NCBI RefSeq assembly: GCF_000307875.1
Contig: NZ_AJLS01000056.1
Span: 1 to 64,000, forward strand
Length of the DNA: 64,000 bases
From: Neobacillus bataviensis LMG 21833
Lineage (GTDB): Bacteria; Bacillota; Bacilli; Bacillales; Cytobacillaceae
Direction: 5' to 3'
The first letter of the stretch is position 1, and the number at the start of each line of letters is the position of its first letter. The position numbers and the translations under genes were made by a program. Of this stretch, positions 28,975 through 38,339 are shown piece after piece. The notes beneath the pieces are model-generated. The model did no database searches, had not been told where the DNA came from, and saw only the letters and a list, made by a program, of their open reading frames with translations.

Positions 28975-29015
28975 GAACAAAAGGCTGTACCCTTCATTGG
29001 GTCAGCCTTTTGTTC
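28975..29015. terminator. Second orphan terminator-like hairpin
   Basis: GAACAAAAGGCTG-T-ACCC / GGGT-CAGCCTTTTGTTC, a long nearly perfect stem 15 nt from the first orphan hairpin and followed by CACTTTTTTTTT. It may end a small untranslated transcript or be a relic of a lost gene. Confidence 0.6.
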
Positions 29016-29110
29016 ATTCAGCACTTTTTTTTTACGAATATGCACTTGTCCATTTCAAACATTATGCTTCACGCATACATTGTAATTATTAATAGGTGGA
29101 GGTGATAACT

Positions 29111-29203
29111 ATGTCTGATGGCGGACACGGCAACAACTTTGCGTTAATTGTAGTGTTGTTTATTCTTTTAATTATCGTTGGTGCTTCATTTATGATGTAC
29201 TAA
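29111..29203 (+). CDS. YjcZ family small sporulation protein
   Basis: 30-aa protein: MSDGGHGNNFALIVVLF followed by a hydrophobic ILLIIVGASF segment and MMY. The Gly/His-rich head and single membrane helix are typical of YjcZ-like proteins of endospore formers. A strong GGAGGTGAT lies 5 nt before the ATG. CATACATT at 29074-29081 resembles a mother-cell sigma factor -10 box, which would fit sporulation expression, but this is weak. Confidence 0.88.
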   Translation: MSDGGHGNNFALIVVLFILLIIVGASFMMY

Positions 29204-29241
29204 TGATGAGTCGAACCATCTCACCATAATTCTTATGGTGA

Positions 29242-29281
29242 AAAGAGCGGTAAGAGCCATTTGGTTCACCGCTCTTTTTTA
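29242..29281 (+). terminator. Terminator of the yjcZ-like gene
   Basis: AAGAGCGGT...ACCGCTCTTTTTTAT stem with T run. A smaller hairpin (TCACCATAA/TTATGGTGA, 29219-29240) comes just before it. It may also serve the convergent gene. Confidence 0.9.
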
Positions 29282-29290
29282 TGCTTCTGT

Positions 29291-30874
29291 TTACCTAAGT
29301 TGCATTATAGTATCAATAAGCACAATTTCATTTTTCGCATTCATCGCTTCCGTTACCATTCTTTCAAACTCCTCCACATTCGTTGCCCTCATTCCCCTAG
29401 CTCCAAAACTTTCTGCTAATTGAACGAAATCGGGGTTGGTAAATGTGACTCCGTAACTATCGCCAAACTTTTTCTTCATTGTATCCACTTCTAGCTTCAG
29501 CATCGAGTCATTTAATAGGATGATTACAAAGGATAAACCTAGTCTTTTAGCGGTTTCAAGCTCAGCAAATGCCATTAATGCTCCGCCATCGCCCGTTATA
29601 CAGATAACTATTTTTTCCGGGGCAGCTAATTTTGCCCCAATCGCACCAGGGATCGAGATGCCCATGGAGGCAAATCCATTGGAAATAATCAGTTGTTTCG
29701 CATGCTTTGGTTGATAGGTTCTGGCAATCGCGACTTTATGTGAGCCAACGTCAGAAATTAAGACCATTTCGTCAGTCTGGACTTTTTCAAGCACGTGCAA
29801 GATTTTTTCAATCGTTAAGGCAGAATCATCGCTAGCTTTCTCAATAATAGAATAGGACTCTTGGATGCGACGCTTTAATCCTCCAATGGGCTGCCAAGGC
29901 TTTAGGGTTGGTATAAGAAGTGGCATTGTTTCCTTAAGATTTCCTACTAACTCAGCCTGTACAGGGTAATATTCATCCACATCCGCTGCTGTCGCCGAAA
30001 TATGAATGACCGGAACTTTTTTCATATTCCATTCTGATGGAAGCTTTTCGACCAGATCAAAGCCAATCACAATCAGTAAATCCGCTTCTTCAAACCCTCG
30101 AAGAACGTAATCCTTTTCCATAAACCCAAAGGTATAATAATTTTGCGGGTGATCTTTTGATAAAATCCCTTTCGCCATGAAGCTGGTTGCGACCGGTGAA
30201 CCTAGTTGGTCAATTAATGATAGAACTTCCAAAACAGCATCTTGGCGAATGACTTCATTTCCAACAATGATAAATGGTCTTTTACTTTGGTTAAGCACTT
30301 GTGCTGCAATTTTGAGTGATTCTGCCACAGGTACACTTTTTGGCAGACTTGAAACAGCTAGTGGCTCAGTGGTCACATTTTCGACAGCGATATCTTCCGG
30401 CAATTCGATTACGACAGCTCCCGGTTTCTCTTCAAATGCTAGCCGAAAGGATTTTCTAATGATTTCAGGAATCGTGTTGGCATCCTTTATTTGTATTGCC
30501 CATTTTGTTACAGGTTTATATACCTCTTTGATATTAATATATTGATGAGAATTTTTATGTTGATCCTTTAACGCTTTTTGACCCGTAATGGCGATAACTG
30601 GTGAATGATCCAAATTTGCACAGGCTATTCCCGTTACTAAATTCGTCGCCCCGGGGCCAAGGGTTGCCAGACAAACTCCTGGTCTTCCGGAAATTCGGCC
30701 ATAAACATCGGCCATGAATGACGCCCCCTGTTCATGGCGAACAGGTATGTAGGTTATTTTTTCTGAAGCGGATAAAGAATCCCCTAAATCGATTACTTCC
30801 TTGCCAATAATGCCAAAAACGAATTCCACACCTTCATTTTCTAAACAACTTACCACTAAATCAGATGCTTTCAT
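29291..30874 (-). CDS. Acetolactate synthase-like thiamine diphosphate enzyme
   Basis: 527 aa. The N-terminal ThDP pyrimidine-binding domain has RHEQGASFMADVYGR with the activating Glu; the FAD/linker domain is central; the C-terminal ThDP-binding motif is GDGGALMAFAELETA...NDS near 440. The order matches catabolic AlsS-type acetolactate synthases. The C-terminus ends right after LIDTIMQLR, about 25 residues sooner than B. subtilis AlsS as recalled, and no alsD or small subunit is nearby, so the exact reaction is uncertain. The frame opens at 30886, but the first ATG is part of the GGAGG ribosome binding site; ATG 30874 was chosen. Confidence 0.82.
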   Translation of the reverse strand: MKASDLVVSCLENEGVEFVFGIIGKEVIDLGDSLSASEKITYIPVRHEQGASFMADVYGRISGRPGVCLATLGPGATNLVTGIACANLDHSPVIAITGQKALKDQHKNSHQYINIKEVYKPVTKWAIQIKDANTIPEIIRKSFRLAFEEKPGAVVIELPEDIAVENVTTEPLAVSSLPKSVPVAESLKIAAQVLNQSKRPFIIVGNEVIRQDAVLEVLSLIDQLGSPVATSFMAKGILSKDHPQNYYTFGFMEKDYVLRGFEEADLLIVIGFDLVEKLPSEWNMKKVPVIHISATAADVDEYYPVQAELVGNLKETMPLLIPTLKPWQPIGGLKRRIQESYSIIEKASDDSALTIEKILHVLEKVQTDEMVLISDVGSHKVAIARTYQPKHAKQLIISNGFASMGISIPGAIGAKLAAPEKIVICITGDGGALMAFAELETAKRLGLSFVIILLNDSMLKLEVDTMKKKFGDSYGVTFTNPDFVQLAESFGARGMRATNVEEFERMVTEAMNAKNEIVLIDTIMQLR

Positions 30875-30950
30875 TTCTGCCTCCATTTAAATAGATTTCC
30901 TACCTCTATTCTTTGCCAAATTTTCATAATCATGAAAGGCCAAAACAGAA

Positions 30951-30982
30951 AAGAAGAGACTATCCGCGAATAGTCTCTTCTT
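30951..30982 (-). terminator. Terminator of bdbD-bdbC
   Basis: AAGAAGAGACTA / TAGTCTCTTCTT stem overlapping the end of bdbC, followed leftward by TTCTGTTTTGG. Confidence 0.75.
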
Positions 30983-31394
30983 CTTTATTGCTGCGCGCTA
31001 AAACAAGCATGCTAATCGTGATAATGATAAAAGCAACTAGCGCTAGCATTGGAATCGTGATAAACCCAAGCCAATTAATATAATCCTTCGAGCAAGGCAC
31101 CCCGCTTGTACACATTTCAAATTGCTGCAGGTAGGGTATTTTTTGCAATATAGTATGGTACCCGGATATTAGCACACCAATAATAGACAATGGCAGTACA
31201 TATTGATAAATGCTTTTATCGTTTCGGTAAACAGCAATACCTAAAATGATGGCCAATGGGTACATAAAAATTCGTTGATACCAGCAAAGGGTACATGGAA
31301 TAAAATGCATCACTTCACTAAAATAAAGGCTGCCGAGTGTAGCGATTATGGCCGCAATCCAGGAGAGAAGTAAAGGTTTATTCATACTATTCAC
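30960..31394 (-). CDS. bdbC: Disulfide bond formation protein BdbC (DsbB-like)
   Basis: Four-helix membrane quinone-linked oxidoreductase of 144 aa. The first Cys pair is in HFIPCTLCWYQRIFMYP, the second pair is CTSGVPCSKDYINW. Both match B. subtilis BdbC in order and spacing. It reoxidises BdbD. It overlaps bdbD by 8 nt, indicating a two-gene operon. Confidence 0.95.
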   Translation of the reverse strand: MNSMNKPLLLSWIAAIIATLGSLYFSEVMHFIPCTLCWYQRIFMYPLAIILGIAVYRNDKSIYQYVLPLSIIGVLISGYHTILQKIPYLQQFEMCTSGVPCSKDYINWLGFITIPMLALVAFIIITISMLVLARSNKEEETIRG

Positions 31395-32094
31395 CCTTTG
31401 CTGCTTTATCTACCATATCTTTCAAATCATCCATTGTTTGTCCATCAAAATATTGCCCATTCACATAGATGGCTGGTGTTCCGGTAGCGCCTAGTTTTTT
31501 AGCTAAGTCCATATCCTTGTTAAAAGATTCCTTTGATTGATCGTCATTGAAGTGTTTAACAACCTTGTTTACCTCAGCATCGCTGGCCACTTCTTTTAAG
31601 GTGTCAGCTAAGAATTTATCGGTAAACAGATCGATTTTTTCATACTTCGTATCTTCAGGCTGTTTTTTATAGATTAAATCATGAAATTTCCAGAACGTTT
31701 CATTGCCAAGTTCATGATAAACAGATTCGGCAAATTTAGCAGTACGTGTAGAGTCAACATTAATAAAGGCATAATTCATAAAATAGAGTTTCGCCTTTCC
31801 TGTGTCGACTAGCTCCTTTTCGATAACTGGGATGACATTTTCATTGAAGTTTTTACAGTTTGGACATTTATAATCACCAAACTCAATAATCGAGACCGGT
31901 GCGGACTTGTCACCAAGGAATGGTTGATTACTGTAATCAATGGATTCCTTCGTTTTTGATTTATCATCCGTTTTTGAATGGTTGCCTATGAAAATAAATC
32001 CTAATACGAAAGCAGCAATAATCCCAATCATCCAGAAGGTAAACTTAGATGAAGATTTCGGCTGGCTTTTATTATTTTTTTTGTTCTTTGCCAT
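31387..32094 (-). CDS. bdbD: Thiol-disulfide oxidoreductase BdbD (DsbA-like)
   Basis: Membrane-anchored extracytoplasmic oxidase, about 235 aa. A Lys/Asn-rich start precedes one membrane helix (about 17-37). The thioredoxin-fold active site is CPNC in FGDYKCPNCKNFNE, and the cis-Pro loop is GATGTPAIYVNGQ. It introduces disulfides into exported proteins, for example competence and wall proteins. The ATG at 32094 with AAAGGAG 7 nt upstream was preferred to the TTG two codons earlier. Confidence 0.94.
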   Translation of the reverse strand: MAKNKKNNKSQPKSSSKFTFWMIGIIAAFVLGFIFIGNHSKTDDKSKTKESIDYSNQPFLGDKSAPVSIIEFGDYKCPNCKNFNENVIPVIEKELVDTGKAKLYFMNYAFINVDSTRTAKFAESVYHELGNETFWKFHDLIYKKQPEDTKYEKIDLFTDKFLADTLKEVASDAEVNKVVKHFNDDQSKESFNKDMDLAKKLGATGTPAIYVNGQYFDGQTMDDLKDMVDKAAKGE

Positions 32095-32291
32095 AATCAA
32101 ACTCCTTTTGTTGACGTATATAATAGCAGGGCGAAGGTTTTGTCCCAGATAATTTAACTATTACTTATCCCCAATAATAATGCAAATAAAAGACCTTTGT
32201 TAAATGTGAAAATTCATATGAGTAGCATTTCAATGATAGTACGATATTATTAGTATAGGTATTATTTTAATCCATGCAAGGAGCGAAGAAG

Positions 32292-33350
32292 ATGACAAAC
32301 AAGAACAATAAGTACATTGGTTATATTGGTACATATACAAAAGGGGAAAGTAAAGGGGTCTATTCTTTTACACTTGATACCGACGAAGCAAAAATACTCG
32401 ATGTAAAGCTGGCGGCCGAATTAGATAATCCTACATATGTAAATATCAGTAAAGATAATCGTTTTCTATATGTTGTAAAAAAAGAAGGAGAAAATGGTGG
32501 AGTCGCTGCATTTTCCATTCATGAGTCGGGAGAACTAACATCAATCAATTCTCAACTAGTAGCAGGTTCATCACCTTGTCATGTAAGTGTTGACAGTAAA
32601 TCCAAGGTTTTATTTAGTGCAAATTATCATAAGGGGGAGGTCGTATCTTATTTACTTGATGAAACCGGATCTATTTCACCTGCTGTCTCAGTGATGAAAC
32701 ATGAAGGCTCAGGTCCCGATCCCCGGCAAGAAAAACCGCATACCCATTATGCTGGTCTTACTCCTGACGAGAACTTTCTTGCCGTTGTGGAACTAGGTAT
32801 CGATGCGCTTATTACCTACTCCGTCGGGAGTGACGGGACTCTTACAAAGGCAAAGCTATTACCATTAAAAGGGGGCAGCGGTCCACGCCATTTGGTTTTT
32901 CATCCCAATGGTAAATATGCCTATATTATGACCGAATTCAGCTCTGAGGTTGTTGTTTTAACCTACTATCCCGAGGATGGCCATTTTACCGAGAAGCAAT
33001 ATATCTCCACATTACCTGAAGATTTCGCGGAAAATAATCAAGGGAGTGCGGTTCATATTTCTTCAGATGGACGCTTTGTCTATGCTGGAAACCGTGGTCA
33101 TAATAGTATCGCTGTATTTCGTGTAGATGCATTTTCAGGGGAACTTAGCCTTGTCGAGCATGTTTCCACTGAAGGGGATTGGCCGCGGGATTTTGCATTA
33201 GATCCTAGTGAGAAATTTATTGTGGCTTCGAATCAGGAGTCCGGAAATCTTGTGTTATTTTCACGGGATGATGCGACTGGAAGGCTAACTCTTATCGAGT
33301 CGGATATTGCTGTGCCGTATCCGGTTTGTGTGAAGTTTTTAAATGAGTAG
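32292..33350 (+). CDS. pgl: Lactonase family protein (6-phosphogluconolactonase type)
   Basis: Seven-bladed beta-propeller lactonase of 352 aa, resembling B. subtilis Pgl/YkgB. Features include GYIGTYTKGESKGVY at the start, a PDPRQEKPHTHYAG loop, GSGPRHLVFHPNGKYAY, and WPRDFALDPSEKFI. In the pentose phosphate pathway it would hydrolyse 6-phosphogluconolactone; other sugar lactones are possible. AAGGAG at 32278-32283 fits the ATG at 32292 rather than the frame opening at 32274. It is monocistronic. Confidence 0.85.
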   Translation: MTNKNNKYIGYIGTYTKGESKGVYSFTLDTDEAKILDVKLAAELDNPTYVNISKDNRFLYVVKKEGENGGVAAFSIHESGELTSINSQLVAGSSPCHVSVDSKSKVLFSANYHKGEVVSYLLDETGSISPAVSVMKHEGSGPDPRQEKPHTHYAGLTPDENFLAVVELGIDALITYSVGSDGTLTKAKLLPLKGGSGPRHLVFHPNGKYAYIMTEFSSEVVVLTYYPEDGHFTEKQYISTLPEDFAENNQGSAVHISSDGRFVYAGNRGHNSIAVFRVDAFSGELSLVEHVSTEGDWPRDFALDPSEKFIVASNQESGNLVLFSRDDATGRLTLIESDIAVPYPVCVKFLNE

Positions 33351-33361
33351 AAAGATTACAG

Positions 33362-33388
33362 AATAGGCTTAAGGTCAACCTATTTTCG
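33362..33388 (+). terminator. Weak terminator after the lactonase gene
   Basis: AATAGG / CCTATT stem followed by TTTCG. The stem is short, so confidence is low. Confidence 0.4.
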
Positions 33389-33462
33389 AAAAACCTATCT
33401 GACAAAAGGTGTAAAAAGAAAGAATCCGTGACAATCTAAGGAGGACGTACTTCGTAAAGGAT

Positions 33463-34179
33463 GTGTCCTTCTTGCATTTTTTTTTCCACGGTCAGGAATC
33501 TTTATCGATATTAGATTGGATTCTAAGAGCAGCAGTTATTTTTATCTTTGTCATCTTTACCGTGAAAATAATGGGTTCTCGTGCCATTTCACAGTTACGA
33601 TTACTTGATTTTGTGATCGCCTTAATGCTGGGAAACATCATTGCCCATCCCTTATCAGACCATAGAATTGGATTAAAAGGCTCAGTAATCTCAACAATTG
33701 TCATTGTTGTGCTGTATTTGCTGGGCATTTTTTTGAGTTTAAAATGGCCAGGACTAAGAAGAATCATTAATTCAAAGCCTTTTCCGCTTATAAAGGACGG
33801 TGAAATCCTATATAAAGGGTTGAAGCGAGCCAGAATATCAATCGATGATTTATTGGCAGAATTGCGAAAAGAGAAGGTTGAGGACGTTAAAAAAGTAGCC
33901 TTAGCCATATGGGAATCCAGTGGTGAAATCTCCTTGTTTTTAGAACCGCAATTTGAAGCTATTACACCTTCATTCTATCAGCTTCAAACAGAACCATTTG
34001 ATCTCCCCCAGACGGTCATAAGAGAAGGAAGGATTGACTTTTCCGTTTTGCGAAGAATAGGTAAGGAGGAAGAGTGGCTCATTCACACTCTCAGATCCTC
34101 ACATCATACAGAAATAAATAACATCTTACTTGCTACAATTGATCGACAACATAATTTGCAGGTTTTTTTATATAAATAA
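33463..34179 (+). CDS. DUF421 domain-containing membrane protein (YetF/YrbG type)
   Basis: 238 aa. Three membrane helices fill residues 18-95, with the family motif MGSRAISQLRLLDFVIALMLGNI. The DUF421 cytosolic domain follows (PFPLIKDGEILYKGLKRARIS...DLLAELRKE). Such proteins are common and often sporulation-related in bacilli; biochemical function is unknown. The start is GTG; TAAGGAGG lies further upstream and AAAGG close by, so the exact start is not firm. Confidence 0.85.
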   Translation: MSFLHFFFHGQESLSILDWILRAAVIFIFVIFTVKIMGSRAISQLRLLDFVIALMLGNIIAHPLSDHRIGLKGSVISTIVIVVLYLLGIFLSLKWPGLRRIINSKPFPLIKDGEILYKGLKRARISIDDLLAELRKEKVEDVKKVALAIWESSGEISLFLEPQFEAITPSFYQLQTEPFDLPQTVIREGRIDFSVLRRIGKEEEWLIHTLRSSHHTEINNILLATIDRQHNLQVFLYK

Positions 34180-34283
34180 TTGACAGATTTCTTTCTTTTA
34201 TTCGACAGCTTTAATTGACAAAGTTTTCATCCCCTGTCTTTTATAATCGAAATAAGAAGGACATGTAGGATGGGGGATAAATT

Positions 34284-34748
34284 ATGGCTCACCACCAAAT
34301 GCCAAGAAGTAGTTTAAATAAAAAGCCTCAGAAATCTATGCTTTTTGTGAAAATGATATTGGTTATTATATGGGGCTTATTTTTGTTGTTAAGTACATGG
34401 ACTGAAAGTTTAGAGCAACTATTAGAATTACATTCTTTCGGTTTTAAATGGGTTGCAACACCTGACTTTAAATCCTTCATTTACTTTAATGATTTAACCT
34501 TGGTACATCCTGATTATGTAGAAGTAAAATTAGGACACTTTATTGGTTTTGCGATTATGGATGTTCTCCTATTCAACCTACTAAAAAGCCACAAATATTC
34601 TATCGGAATAGCGCTTTTTTTTGCGTTTCTAACAGAATTCTTACAATTGTTTTTCGGCAGAGATGGACGGTTATATGACCTTATTATTGATTCATTGGGG
34701 GTTTTAACGGTTTACTTTTTATTAATAAAGATTAAATATAGGACTTAA
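34284..34748 (+). CDS. VanZ family membrane protein
   Basis: 154 aa with four predicted helices, matching the VanZ family: the helix with KLGHFIGFAIMDVLLF and the later ALFFAFLTEFLQLFFGRDGRLYDLIIDSLGV are the conserved parts. VanZ-like proteins are linked to teicoplanin resistance in one operon, but most family members have no known role. GGATGGGGGATAAATT precedes the ATG. Confidence 0.85.
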   Translation: MAHHQMPRSSLNKKPQKSMLFVKMILVIIWGLFLLLSTWTESLEQLLELHSFGFKWVATPDFKSFIYFNDLTLVHPDYVEVKLGHFIGFAIMDVLLFNLLKSHKYSIGIALFFAFLTEFLQLFFGRDGRLYDLIIDSLGVLTVYFLLIKIKYRT

Positions 34749-34752
34749 TTAA

Positions 34753-34799
34753 AAGAACATCCCAAAATATTTTACTTTTTAGGATGCCTTCTTTTTTTC
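34753..34799. terminator. Terminator between vanZ-like gene and the exopolysaccharide locus
   Basis: AGAA-CATCC...GGATG-CC-TTCT arms followed by seven T on the + strand. It stops the vanZ-like transcript and, with its A-rich left arm, may also end the long leftward exopolysaccharide transcript. Confidence 0.65.
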
Positions 34800-34803
34800 G
34801 AAT

Positions 34804-36975
34804 TCAATGTGTAATAAGCTTGTTATTAAAATTCATGTCTTTTTCTGTTAAAGTCAATACAGCTTTATAAATTGTATTGTCTTCAACCAAATAAGGCGGG
34901 GCGGCTATTCCTGCATTCGAAGTGTCTAGCGCTGAAATATCAGTTTTCGTTTGTAATAAGTTCCCTTTAATGGTAACATTAAAAACCTTCGTAGGTTCCG
35001 GATCCCCATAAGGCCCAATCTTAATTAGTGGTGTATTATTTATGTTGTTTTTTGCTAAGATTGTGCTGTTCAATAGCTTAAAATTTTGGGCTCCTAAAAC
35101 ATAGATAGCTGCCCCATATCCGATGTTTTCTTTTACTTCTAATTCTGAGTTATTAATTGTCACATCTGGCTTCCCATACAAACTTTCGACAACCAGTAAA
35201 TTTTCCTTGGCTTTTACCACACAATTATTCAAACTGTATTTACCGGCATTATTTATTTCAAGTCCCCTAGTTTGAAAGGAACAATAACTATAAGTTCCCG
35301 CAGGAAGGAGAGTCCCTTCCCTATTGCTTGCAATCACTTTTAACCGATCATAGATGCTTTTACTGTTCCCAGGCCCGTAAATAGCCCCTTTGCCTTTCGT
35401 TTTGGTCTTAATATCTACTTCTTTTAACTGGATTGATTTATCTCCAATAAAGAGGATTTCAGAATGAACCTTATTATGAAAAATTTTTATCTTTGATATC
35501 TTCTGACCCTCTTCATTACCCACGTTAAGGCCTGTATCACTAAGTGTAGAATTGCTAAAGGTGATATTCCTTCCCAGTAGATTAACATCGCCGTTTTTGA
35601 ATTGATTGCTATCAACTATAGCATTATCTGCTTCCAAAGTAAGACTTGATCCAATGAAGGTATTACCCTTGAGGACAACATCTCCCATAAATCCTTTATG
35701 AGCATACACCCCGATGGAATTTTTAATATTTTGTTCAAAATTGTTATCTTCAATCTGAACGTTCTCTCCATAGGGAAGAACCACTTGAATTTGGTTGTCG
35801 GTGAATCTATTTCCTCTAATTAGGGTGTTCTTTCCAAGATAAAATCCCGGTTCAATGTCGATGCCACTTTGAGGAGCTGTTCCGTTTGTGTGATGAATAT
35901 GGTTATTAATAATTTGAACATCTTCCGAACCAACCAAGCTGATTCCCTGTCTTCTGTTATATCCTATTTCGGAATTCTTTATTGTGATATTTTTTGAAAT
36001 CGCTACAGTCATCCGATCCACCTTAACGCCTTTTGTTGAGGGGGCATCGATTACCGCTCGGAAATAATCTGCACCAATTGGGATAAACGACTCACCTTTA
36101 TAGAATTCTATTTGTTTATCCTCTTTAATAAAGCTTCCGTCTTTTCGATAATAATACACATCTACTTTACTTCCATCGGTGATTCCATCAGGAAGCCAGA
36201 AAAATATATTTTTGTAAGATTTGTATGAAGGATCGTCAAAATTAGTAACCTCACGATTATTGGTACGGATTTTACCTTTGGCTTCAACCGGATTTCCCTT
36301 GTCGTCAATACTACCCACCTCTAAATTTGGTTCCATAATAGAAGATCCGGTAATTGTAGTTCCGCCCACAAAGATTCCGTCTCCCGTGAACTTTTCGGCT
36401 TTCACCCCGTCAATTACCACATTTTCCGCCCCTACAATTTTAATTCCGTATCCCCACTCATGAGTTCCTGCTGATTCAGGTCCTTCCCTTTTTGAATAAT
36501 CATGATGGTCACGATCTCCGAGAAAGGTACCTCCTTTCACTGTTACATTTTTCACATCTTCTCCTAGGTAAAGAATAGAATAGTCTTCATATTCATTAGC
36601 CTCTTTTTGTAAAATTGTCTTTTCACTTAACAGCAAATCCATGTCGCTAACCATAACGATACTTGCTTCGGAATCTTCATTTTTTGTACCTTTGGCAATG
36701 AGGTATGTCCCATCTGGTATTATAAAGGCTTTATAACCATTTTTTTTTGCCCACTGAAGTGCAGAGTTGATCCCTTTGGTGGTTTTCAACGGATGAGTTC
36801 CATCGTTATATACTCCCCATCGACTTAATTCAAGCTTATAAATTGAACTATGGTTTTCACTTTTGGTTTGTGGTATTGGCTTTGTAGCTAGTTTATCGAC
36901 TGTATTAAATTGAACATAGGCTCCAGCGGTTAATAAAGAGAATACTGCTGCGGATAAAATGACCCATTTTTTCAA
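34804..36975 (-). CDS. Exported right-handed parallel beta-helix protein
   Basis: 723 aa. An N-terminal membrane helix (VILSAAVFSLLTAGAYVQF) acts as signal peptide or anchor. The RWGVYNDGTHPLKTTKGINSAL segment is the entry of Pectate_lyase_3-type beta-helix proteins. The rest is rich in repeated short strands of the type VIDGVKAEKFTGDGIFVGG and IINNHIHHTNGTA. It is the last gene of the exopolysaccharide locus, so it may be a lyase or epimerase trimming the polymer, or a carbohydrate-binding surface protein. The frame opens at 36996, but TTG 36975, about 10 nt after AGGAGG, is the better start. Confidence 0.8.
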   Translation of the reverse strand: MKKWVILSAAVFSLLTAGAYVQFNTVDKLATKPIPQTKSENHSSIYKLELSRWGVYNDGTHPLKTTKGINSALQWAKKNGYKAFIIPDGTYLIAKGTKNEDSEASIVMVSDMDLLLSEKTILQKEANEYEDYSILYLGEDVKNVTVKGGTFLGDRDHHDYSKREGPESAGTHEWGYGIKIVGAENVVIDGVKAEKFTGDGIFVGGTTITGSSIMEPNLEVGSIDDKGNPVEAKGKIRTNNREVTNFDDPSYKSYKNIFFWLPDGITDGSKVDVYYYRKDGSFIKEDKQIEFYKGESFIPIGADYFRAVIDAPSTKGVKVDRMTVAISKNITIKNSEIGYNRRQGISLVGSEDVQIINNHIHHTNGTAPQSGIDIEPGFYLGKNTLIRGNRFTDNQIQVVLPYGENVQIEDNNFEQNIKNSIGVYAHKGFMGDVVLKGNTFIGSSLTLEADNAIVDSNQFKNGDVNLLGRNITFSNSTLSDTGLNVGNEEGQKISKIKIFHNKVHSEILFIGDKSIQLKEVDIKTKTKGKGAIYGPGNSKSIYDRLKVIASNREGTLLPAGTYSYCSFQTRGLEINNAGKYSLNNCVVKAKENLLVVESLYGKPDVTINNSELEVKENIGYGAAIYVLGAQNFKLLNSTILAKNNINNTPLIKIGPYGDPEPTKVFNVTIKGNLLQTKTDISALDTSNAGIAAPPYLVEDNTIYKAVLTLTEKDMNFNNKLITH

Positions 36976-36992
36976 AAATATCACTCCTCCTA

Positions 36993-38255
36993 TCAAAGGA
37001 GTGTTGTTTCAAAATTATTTAATGTTAACATTACTAAATTAATATTTATTCCTAACAAAATTAATAAATTATGGACTGAGCCAACTGCCACCTTTTCGCT
37101 TCTTGTTAGTGGATTTTGATCTATACTTATCTCTTTTAATTTTGGAAGTTTTTTTAGCAACCTAAAGTCGGTAATCTGATTGTTTCTCAAGTTAAGTTTT
37201 TCTAAGTTTAAAAAGTATTGAATTCCGTCTAAATTTGAAATACTATTATTACTTAAATCTAATTCTTTTATACAACTTAACTCTTTTATAGAAATCCATT
37301 TTTCATATGGATTGGAAAGTTGTTTTCTTACTGATTTTTCTAAATTCCGGTCAATAAAAGTGGCTACCCCTGCTATTTCAGCTGTTGTATAGAACTCCAT
37401 ATCGTTTTTTCGGGCATGATTTATTACTTTTTGAATTGTATCGGGTGAAGTTCTCCACCACTCAACTCCTGAATCATCTTTTTCCCATCCAAAGTCATCC
37501 CACTTGACATCATCTGGCAGAATGGAATGACACATAAAGATAATGTTTCTTCCTGTCTTCTTTGCTATTTTCATCAACTTATTCATATATTTTGCGTTCG
37601 ATAAATATACGCTATCTATACAAATAGAGGGAACGAATCCCGTACAATTAAAATTCGCAAAATTATTCTTATGTAAATGTCCCCTTACTACCTTAAAGTA
37701 ATTGGGAGTTATTTCTGAAATATTTTCATTTTCATATTCGGAGTATGGTAATGCAAAGGATACTGGATGTTTAAACTTTTCATTCGTTTTTGAATGGGAT
37801 TGATTCTCCATCCATTTGAATAGGGAGATTATTTCATCCTCAATCCATTTTTTTAATCCTTTTTCTTTAGAGTACTTATACGCGCTTTTATGATTAAAGC
37901 CATGATGAGCTATTTCATGCCCATTAGATTGTAAATCCAGAAGCATATCTATTTCACTCTGCGTATGAGGTCTTTGATCTTCATAATGATGGAAGCCATT
38001 GATATTAAATGTGGCCTTGACATCATAATATCCAAATATAGGTCTCCCATATTTATACCAATGTTCTATTCTAAAGCTATCATCAAAAGAAAAGGCAATC
38101 CCCGGTTTATTGATATAAGGAATTGACCCCTGATGTTTTTTAATACCTTTAGGAAGATGTGCCATCATATTCTTGGTAACATATCTCCAAGACCTGTATT
38201 CAAAATAGCTTTTCTTCACAGTCTGAATAGTCTCTGAAATACTTTTGATTATCAT
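36993..38255 (-). CDS. Polysaccharide deacetylase-like / leucine-rich repeat fusion, copy 1
   Basis: 420 aa. The NodB-type domain (about 45-290) has metal/catalytic motifs FSFDDSFR and GHEIAHHGFNHKS (HxxxH) and a C-terminal IIFMCHSILP. The last ~90 residues carry internalin-like leucine-rich repeats (IKELDLSNNSISNLDGI, LEKLNLRNNQITDF, LKEISIDQNPL). No signal peptide or membrane helix is seen, unusual for this enzyme family, so it may act on cytoplasmic or lipid-linked sugar precursors. A close paralogue lies at 42327-43526; the two flank the Kdo genes. GGGGGGCATAGT precedes the start. Confidence 0.8.
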   Translation of the reverse strand: MIIKSISETIQTVKKSYFEYRSWRYVTKNMMAHLPKGIKKHQGSIPYINKPGIAFSFDDSFRIEHWYKYGRPIFGYYDVKATFNINGFHHYEDQRPHTQSEIDMLLDLQSNGHEIAHHGFNHKSAYKYSKEKGLKKWIEDEIISLFKWMENQSHSKTNEKFKHPVSFALPYSEYENENISEITPNYFKVVRGHLHKNNFANFNCTGFVPSICIDSVYLSNAKYMNKLMKIAKKTGRNIIFMCHSILPDDVKWDDFGWEKDDSGVEWWRTSPDTIQKVINHARKNDMEFYTTAEIAGVATFIDRNLEKSVRKQLSNPYEKWISIKELSCIKELDLSNNSISNLDGIQYFLNLEKLNLRNNQITDFRLLKKLPKLKEISIDQNPLTRSEKVAVGSVHNLLILLGININLVMLTLNNFETTLL

Positions 38256-38339
38256 ACTATGCCCCCCAAATTATTAATATTTCGCTGCTTTGATATTCAG
38301 ACAAAGCAAGGAAAATTACCCCCATTACATATTCAATGA

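Noticed and set aside
29291..30874. Oxalyl-CoA decarboxylase or other ThDP enzyme in place of acetolactate synthase
   Set aside because: Motif order and N-terminal sequence fit the acetolactate synthase group better, though the short C-terminus leaves some doubt.
34215..34247. TTGACA...TATAAT as promoter of the vanZ-like gene
   Set aside because: The spacer is 21 bp, too long for sigma-A.
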